Shown here: positions 15,463 to 18,578 of the stretch, piece after piece | How the letters are laid out: the number at the start of each line of letters is the position of its first letter | Numbering within the stretch: the first letter of the stretch is position 1 | Origin: Mageeibacillus sp. UBA5439 | Lineage (GTDB): Bacteria > Bacillota > Clostridia > Saccharofermentanales > DTU023 | DNA length: 18,578 bases | Direction of reading: 5' to 3' | Assembly: GCA_002427505.1 (NCBI GenBank) | Contig: DIRJ01000053.1 | Coordinates: forward strand, 5,927-24,504 | Made by a program: the position numbers and the translations under genes | Notes under the pieces: model-generated | Seen by the model: the letters and a program-made list of their open reading frames with translations, nothing else | Told to the model about the DNA's origin: nothing | The model's database searches: none

Positions 15463-16420
15463 ATTGCTTCAATTTGTTCCATTTCCCGACCTGGTCTGCC
15501 TTTTGCAGAACATCAGGATCAGCGGAATAGTTGCCCTCGATCAGCTCCAGCCGGCCTTCACTATCCAGGGCAATGTCCCAGCCCACATAAGCAACGTCCG
15601 GATTAAGCAAAGCGATCTCGCAGACTGTTTTTTTGATCTCCTCCCAGCAGGGAATCTTAGCACCGACTATTTGTACGCCGCTATCCGGATGAAGCACATA
15701 GCGGCCATATTTTTGATCTGTAGCAGTTGTATAGATAACACCGGTGTCCACATCAACCAGGGCGGAAAGACCGCCGCTGTGATTGTTATCAACGATACTG
15801 CCGGACCGGCCCATGCGGAACACCGCCCCGAAAATATTCGCTTTACCGGCCACTGTTACAGTCACAACACGCAAAGTGTTTAAAGAAGTCGGATTGAACT
15901 TTTCCAAGTCTGCATAGGCCTTGACCTCTTCTTCGAAGACGTAGGGCTTGCCACTATATTCCCGGAAAAGCTCTGCCAGGTCGGTGGCTTCACTTCTGTC
16001 CAGACTGGAAATGCCGATACCGTAGGTTCCGCAAGTCGGTTTGATAAAAACTCTCTCTGCAGTCTCCATAAATTCTTTAAATTCATCAAAAGAGGCGGTT
16101 TCCAGGTTAAGCCAGGAGCGATGGATATACTTACTGTATTCCTGGTTAAACAGGGCCTTGGAATCAAAGAGGTCAAACTTCTGTGGGTTATTCATTTTTT
16201 TAATCATCCGTCTGCGTTTCCTGATATCAATAAAACGCTTCTGCCCGTCACGACTCAGGTTAAAGTAACTATACTGGGCATAATCAATCAGGGCTGTGCC
16301 GCGGAAAATCCTCGATACTAAAAAACGCAGCTCAATCTCCAGCTGTTTGGCGGGGCTATATTCTCGGAAATAGGGGTTAGCCGCCAGGACTTCTTTCATG
16401 TATTTCAGTTTGTCAAGCAT
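15449..16420 (-). CDS. sugar-transfer-associated ATP-grasp protein (ATPgrasp_ST family)
   Basis: A 323-residue cytoplasmic ATP-grasp protein of the kind found in sugar-transfer and polysaccharide gene clusters. After a helical N-terminal region come VFIKPTCGTYGIG (124-136; K127 and the glycine loop bind ATP), YVFEEEV (160-166), NPTSLNTLRVVT (176-187), IVDNNHSGG (209-217) and GWDIALDSEG...LIEGN (280-297), with the E-x-N metal ligands E295 and N297. These are the signature stretches of this family, whose members have mostly undefined substrates; joining a carboxylate to an amine is the general chemistry. It starts at an ATG (16418-16420) that overlaps the previous ATP-grasp stop by 8 bp and itself overlaps the flippase start by 14 bp. 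That tight packing suggests these products are made together in fixed ratio. Confidence 0.88.
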   Translation of the reverse strand: MLDKLKYMKEVLAANPYFREYSPAKQLEIELRFLVSRIFRGTALIDYAQYSYFNLSRDGQKRFIDIRKRRRMIKKMNNPQKFDLFDSKALFNQEYSKYIHRSWLNLETASFDEFKEFMETAERVFIKPTCGTYGIGISSLDRSEATDLAELFREYSGKPYVFEEEVKAYADLEKFNPTSLNTLRVVTVTVAGKANIFGAVFRMGRSGSIVDNNHSGGLSALVDVDTGVIYTTATDQKYGRYVLHPDSGVQIVGAKIPCWEEIKKTVCEIALLNPDVAYVGWDIALDSEGRLELIEGNYSADPDVLQKADQVGKWNKLKQYEQR

Positions 16421-17657
16421 TATTCATACTCCTCTCTTTTGTGTCAGGGGTAGTCAGCTTAATCGTGATCTCCTGATTAATATTATCCAGAAACTCCCGC
16501 ATCTCCGCCAGGGAGGAGAATTGCAGAAAGATAATGCCGATTTTTTTCGAGGCATCTGTAAAAGCTTCTACCGGCTCACCTGTTTTCACAGTCAGGTGTT
16601 CTTCCAGCAGATGGTCCTGCAGTTTTTCCGAATATTCAACACCCTGCAAAATTCCACTTTTTTCAGAATGGATGACATAAGTCGACACAAACTTAGTAAC
16701 TTCAGTCAGCTGCAGCCGTTCTTTGGCCAGATCGCCACATGCCATCTGTATGGAGCAGGAATAGGAGTCATAGTCTTTTGCCACATATAATAGTTCGGGG
16801 ATCATATTGCCGCCATTTCTGGGATTAAGCTCGATAATATAAATCTTCCCGTTTTCATCAATGATCACTTCAATATTTAAAGTGATGTTGCAAACACCCA
16901 GGAGGCTGATCACTCTTTCTATCTCTCTTTTAACGGCGGCAAGCAGGTCTTCCGAGACATAGGAGGGCGAACTCGTACCTACCGGCACATGGTCATTCAG
17001 GGACAAATCGCGCATGGAGTTAAGAATCCCCCAGAAGACTACCTCATTGTTCAGAACCAGGATGTCGCCACCTACTACAAAAGGATATTTGTTGACAATA
17101 TATTCTTCAATCAGGGCTTTTCCTGATTTGCTGGCAGCCAGGGCAGTATTGATGCCGGCCTCCAGTTGGCTGATTGTATCTACCCGGCTCACTCCTCTGG
17201 AGCCGGAAGAATCTATGGGCTTGACTATCACCGGATAGCGCAAGTCTGCGAATTTCTCCTGATCAAAGGCTTCCGCCGCCAGTTCGTAGTAAACCGGGCA
17301 ATTAAAACCGTTTTCTATGAGGAAGTTCTTCATCCTGGTTTTATTGGCAAGAATATTTAAAGCAGCAAAATCGATCATAGGCAGATTGAGCTTGGTGGCG
17401 ACATAACTGCAAGTGAACATACCGGGTTCAGATGTTGTAAAGATCCCGTCTATCTTTTCCCTGACAGCTGCTTCATAAACAGCATCGGTATCGATAATGC
17501 TGATCTGATAAAAGGAATCAGCATAGCGGATGCCCAGATTTTCCTCTTTGAAGTCGCACAGGACAATGTAATAACCCAAAGCATGCGCAGTTTCGATAAA
17601 TTTTATCTGGTTAGGCCCGCCGCCTAAAATCATTATCTTTTTTTCTTTAGTCTTCAT
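16413..17657 (-). CDS. ATP-grasp ligase, L-amino-acid-ligase-like layout (first ATP-grasp of the cluster)
   Basis: 414 residues from the ATG at 17655-17657; a TTG three codons upstream is possible but less likely. The pre-ATP-grasp domain starts KKIMILGGGPNQ (6-17). The ATP-grasp fold shows YPVIVKPIDSSGSRGV (141-156; K146 and the glycine loop), ALIEEYI (181-187), and the intact metal site E276-L-N278 in IIELNPRNGGN. The C-terminal part (about 320-395) has the look of the extra domain of L-amino-acid ligases. The general reaction is ATP-dependent ligation of a carboxylate to an amine. It overlaps the aminotransferase stop by 11 bp, so one pair could make an amino sugar and then acylate it. It is a paralogue of the ligase at 8980-10281, with the better kept metal site. 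The substrate is not known. Confidence 0.86.
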   Translation of the reverse strand: MKTKEKKIMILGGGPNQIKFIETAHALGYYIVLCDFKEENLGIRYADSFYQISIIDTDAVYEAAVREKIDGIFTTSEPGMFTCSYVATKLNLPMIDFAALNILANKTRMKNFLIENGFNCPVYYELAAEAFDQEKFADLRYPVIVKPIDSSGSRGVSRVDTISQLEAGINTALAASKSGKALIEEYIVNKYPFVVGGDILVLNNEVVFWGILNSMRDLSLNDHVPVGTSSPSYVSEDLLAAVKREIERVISLLGVCNITLNIEVIIDENGKIYIIELNPRNGGNMIPELLYVAKDYDSYSCSIQMACGDLAKERLQLTEVTKFVSTYVIHSEKSGILQGVEYSEKLQDHLLEEHLTVKTGEPVEAFTDASKKIGIIFLQFSSLAEMREFLDNINQEITIKLTTPDTKERSMNNA

Positions 17658-18578
17658 AAAGCTCAATTACACTGATTATCCTGTTCATGTCTGCAGTTGA
17701 ATAGCGCTGGTCCAGCGGTAGTGACAAAATCTGTGAATAAATCCTGTCTGTTTCCTCCCCGACACCCCGCAAGTCTAAATAGGGCGCTTTGGGCCAGATG
17801 ACCGGTGCGTAAACATCGTGGCTGGCCAGATGATGCTGGAATTTTGCACGGGAAGTTCTCGTCAGCCGCAATGAAAAATACAGTGGAACGACATCCTCCG
17901 GTAAACACGGACTGGTAAGCTCACCCAGCTGATCCCAGGAAGAGTATGCCAGCAAAGTCTGGAAATTTGCCCTGCGCGACCTGATCAGGGAGTCAAAATC
18001 ATACCTCCTGTATATATTCATAGACTCTTCAGACATTCTGTAGAGGTCCGTTCTTGAACGTAGAATAGTCTGAGCCTGAGCGTATAAATTACGAAAATCG
18101 TCCTTCTGGCCACGATCCTCTTCTATATAAGCCGCTTTGCCCTGAAAGGCCTGTTTGATTATTGCCAGATATGCTTCATCTTCCGGATACTCGGTTTTAT
18201 CGGCAAATCTGCCGTGTTTTTTGACACAATAGGCACCGTCAGGAAAGGGTCCCCATTTTCTGATACTGGCAACTACATAATCAGCCTGAAGATAAGTGAA
18301 GTCCGAAAATAAAGCTTGCGTAGCATCATAGATTACAGTGGCAGTATCAATAACGGCTTCATCTTCATCAATGGTGTTAAAACCGAAATAGGGATGTACC
18401 AGGAGCACACCGGCTTTATGTTGCAGCAGGAGTTGGTTAATCCTGCTCGTGCTGATCCGGAGCTGAGCATCCAGCGGATAAAAATACAGGCTGTAGCCCT
18501 CCTGCTGAAAAGTCCGGATAACACTGCCACAAGTATATTCAGGCAGCAGGGCTGTCTTCTCATCAGCTGGCAGGTCCC
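17647..18578 (-). CDS. DegT/DnrJ/EryC1-like PLP-dependent aminotransferase (5' end cut by the window edge)
   Basis: 309 residues are visible and the reading frame stays open to the right edge, so the true start lies outside. A GTG at 18406-18408 is internal, since upstream codons read as a typical family segment (LLPEYTCGSVIRTF). The PLP-binding features are present: IYDATQALF with the aspartate that contacts the pyridine ring, and SIRKWGPFPDGA with the lysine (codon 18256-18258) expected to form the Schiff base in this fold-type I family. Members usually transfer an amino group to a 3- or 4-keto nucleotide sugar; the R-K-W context is that of a divergent subgroup whose substrates are less well known. 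It is the first gene in view of the long minus-strand operon and overlaps the following ATP-grasp gene by 11 bp. Confidence 0.85.
   Translation of the reverse strand, partial: DLPADEKTALLPEYTCGSVIRTFQQEGYSLYFYPLDAQLRISTSRINQLLLQHKAGVLLVHPYFGFNTIDEDEAVIDTATVIYDATQALFSDFTYLQADYVVASIRKWGPFPDGAYCVKKHGRFADKTEYPEDEAYLAIIKQAFQGKAAYIEEDRGQKDDFRNLYAQAQTILRSRTDLYRMSEESMNIYRRYDFDSLIRSRRANFQTLLAYSSWDQLGELTSPCLPEDVVPLYFSLRLTRTSRAKFQHHLASHDVYAPVIWPKAPYLDLRGVGEETDRIYSQILSLPLDQRYSTADMNRIISVIELYED

Noticed and set aside
15437..15883. 148-residue open frame on the plus strand
   Set aside because: Antisense to the ATPgrasp_ST gene, whose conserved motifs run through the same bases; composition is not protein-like.
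17658..17666. TTG start for the first ATP-grasp gene
   Set aside because: The ATG at 17655-17657 is three codons downstream, is a stronger start codon and begins just before the conserved nucleotide-binding strand.
18406..18408. GTG as the true start of the aminotransferase
   Set aside because: The frame continues upstream to the window edge and encodes a typical DegT-family segment, so the gene is cut by the edge rather than short.

Overview
The window is one continuous polysaccharide (capsule, exopolysaccharide or O-antigen-like glycan) biosynthesis locus of the Wzx/Wzy type. Base composition looks mid-range (roughly half G+C by eye). Most genes have purine-rich ribosome binding sites, and the flippase, O-antigen-polymerase and ATP-grasp families resemble those of anaerobic Bacillota (Clostridia-like). 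That taxonomic guess is soft; no rRNA, tRNA or ribosomal gene is present to anchor it. There is no sign of transposases, CRISPR or phage genes.

Layout, in the transcription direction of the main operon (minus strand, high to low coordinates): a DegT/DnrJ-type sugar aminotransferase cut by the right edge (17647-18578), an ATP-grasp ligase (16413-17657), a sugar-transfer-associated ATP-grasp protein (15449-16420), a Wzx flippase (14053-15462), and a Wzy-like polymerase fused to an extracytoplasmic degenerate NodB/polysaccharide-deacetylase domain (11851-14031). Then come an NAD-dependent sugar epimerase/reductase (10920-11831), a small PglC-type initiating phosphoglycosyl transferase (10292-10957), a second amino-acid-ligase-like ATP-grasp (8980-10281), a GT4 glycosyltransferase (7841-8977), a second Wzy/O-antigen-ligase-family protein (6533-7816), two more GT4-like transferases (5358-6521, 4137-5336) and UDP-glucose 6-dehydrogenase (2928-4094). 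These 13 genes are packed with gaps of 42 bp or less, or overlaps of 8-38 bp, so they probably form one long transcript that begins outside the window. Facing them on the plus strand is a polysaccharide pyruvyl transferase (1778-2902). After a 204-bp divergent intergenic region comes a second Wzx flippase on the minus strand (56-1573).

How the genes could work together: the phosphoglycosyl transferase would load the first sugar-phosphate onto undecaprenyl phosphate and the three GT4 enzymes would extend it. Ugd would supply UDP-glucuronate, the aminotransferase and epimerase an amino- or deoxy-sugar, and the pyruvyl transferase a ketal. The flippases and polymerases would export and polymerise the unit. 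The odd part is three ATP-grasp ligases, two of them with an L-amino-acid-ligase-like three-part layout. These suggest a glycan decorated with amino acids or other acyl/amide groups, such as an amidated uronic acid or N-acylated amino sugar. This is inference from gene content. The doubled flippase and polymerase also raise the possibility that two glycans, or one composite locus, are encoded here.
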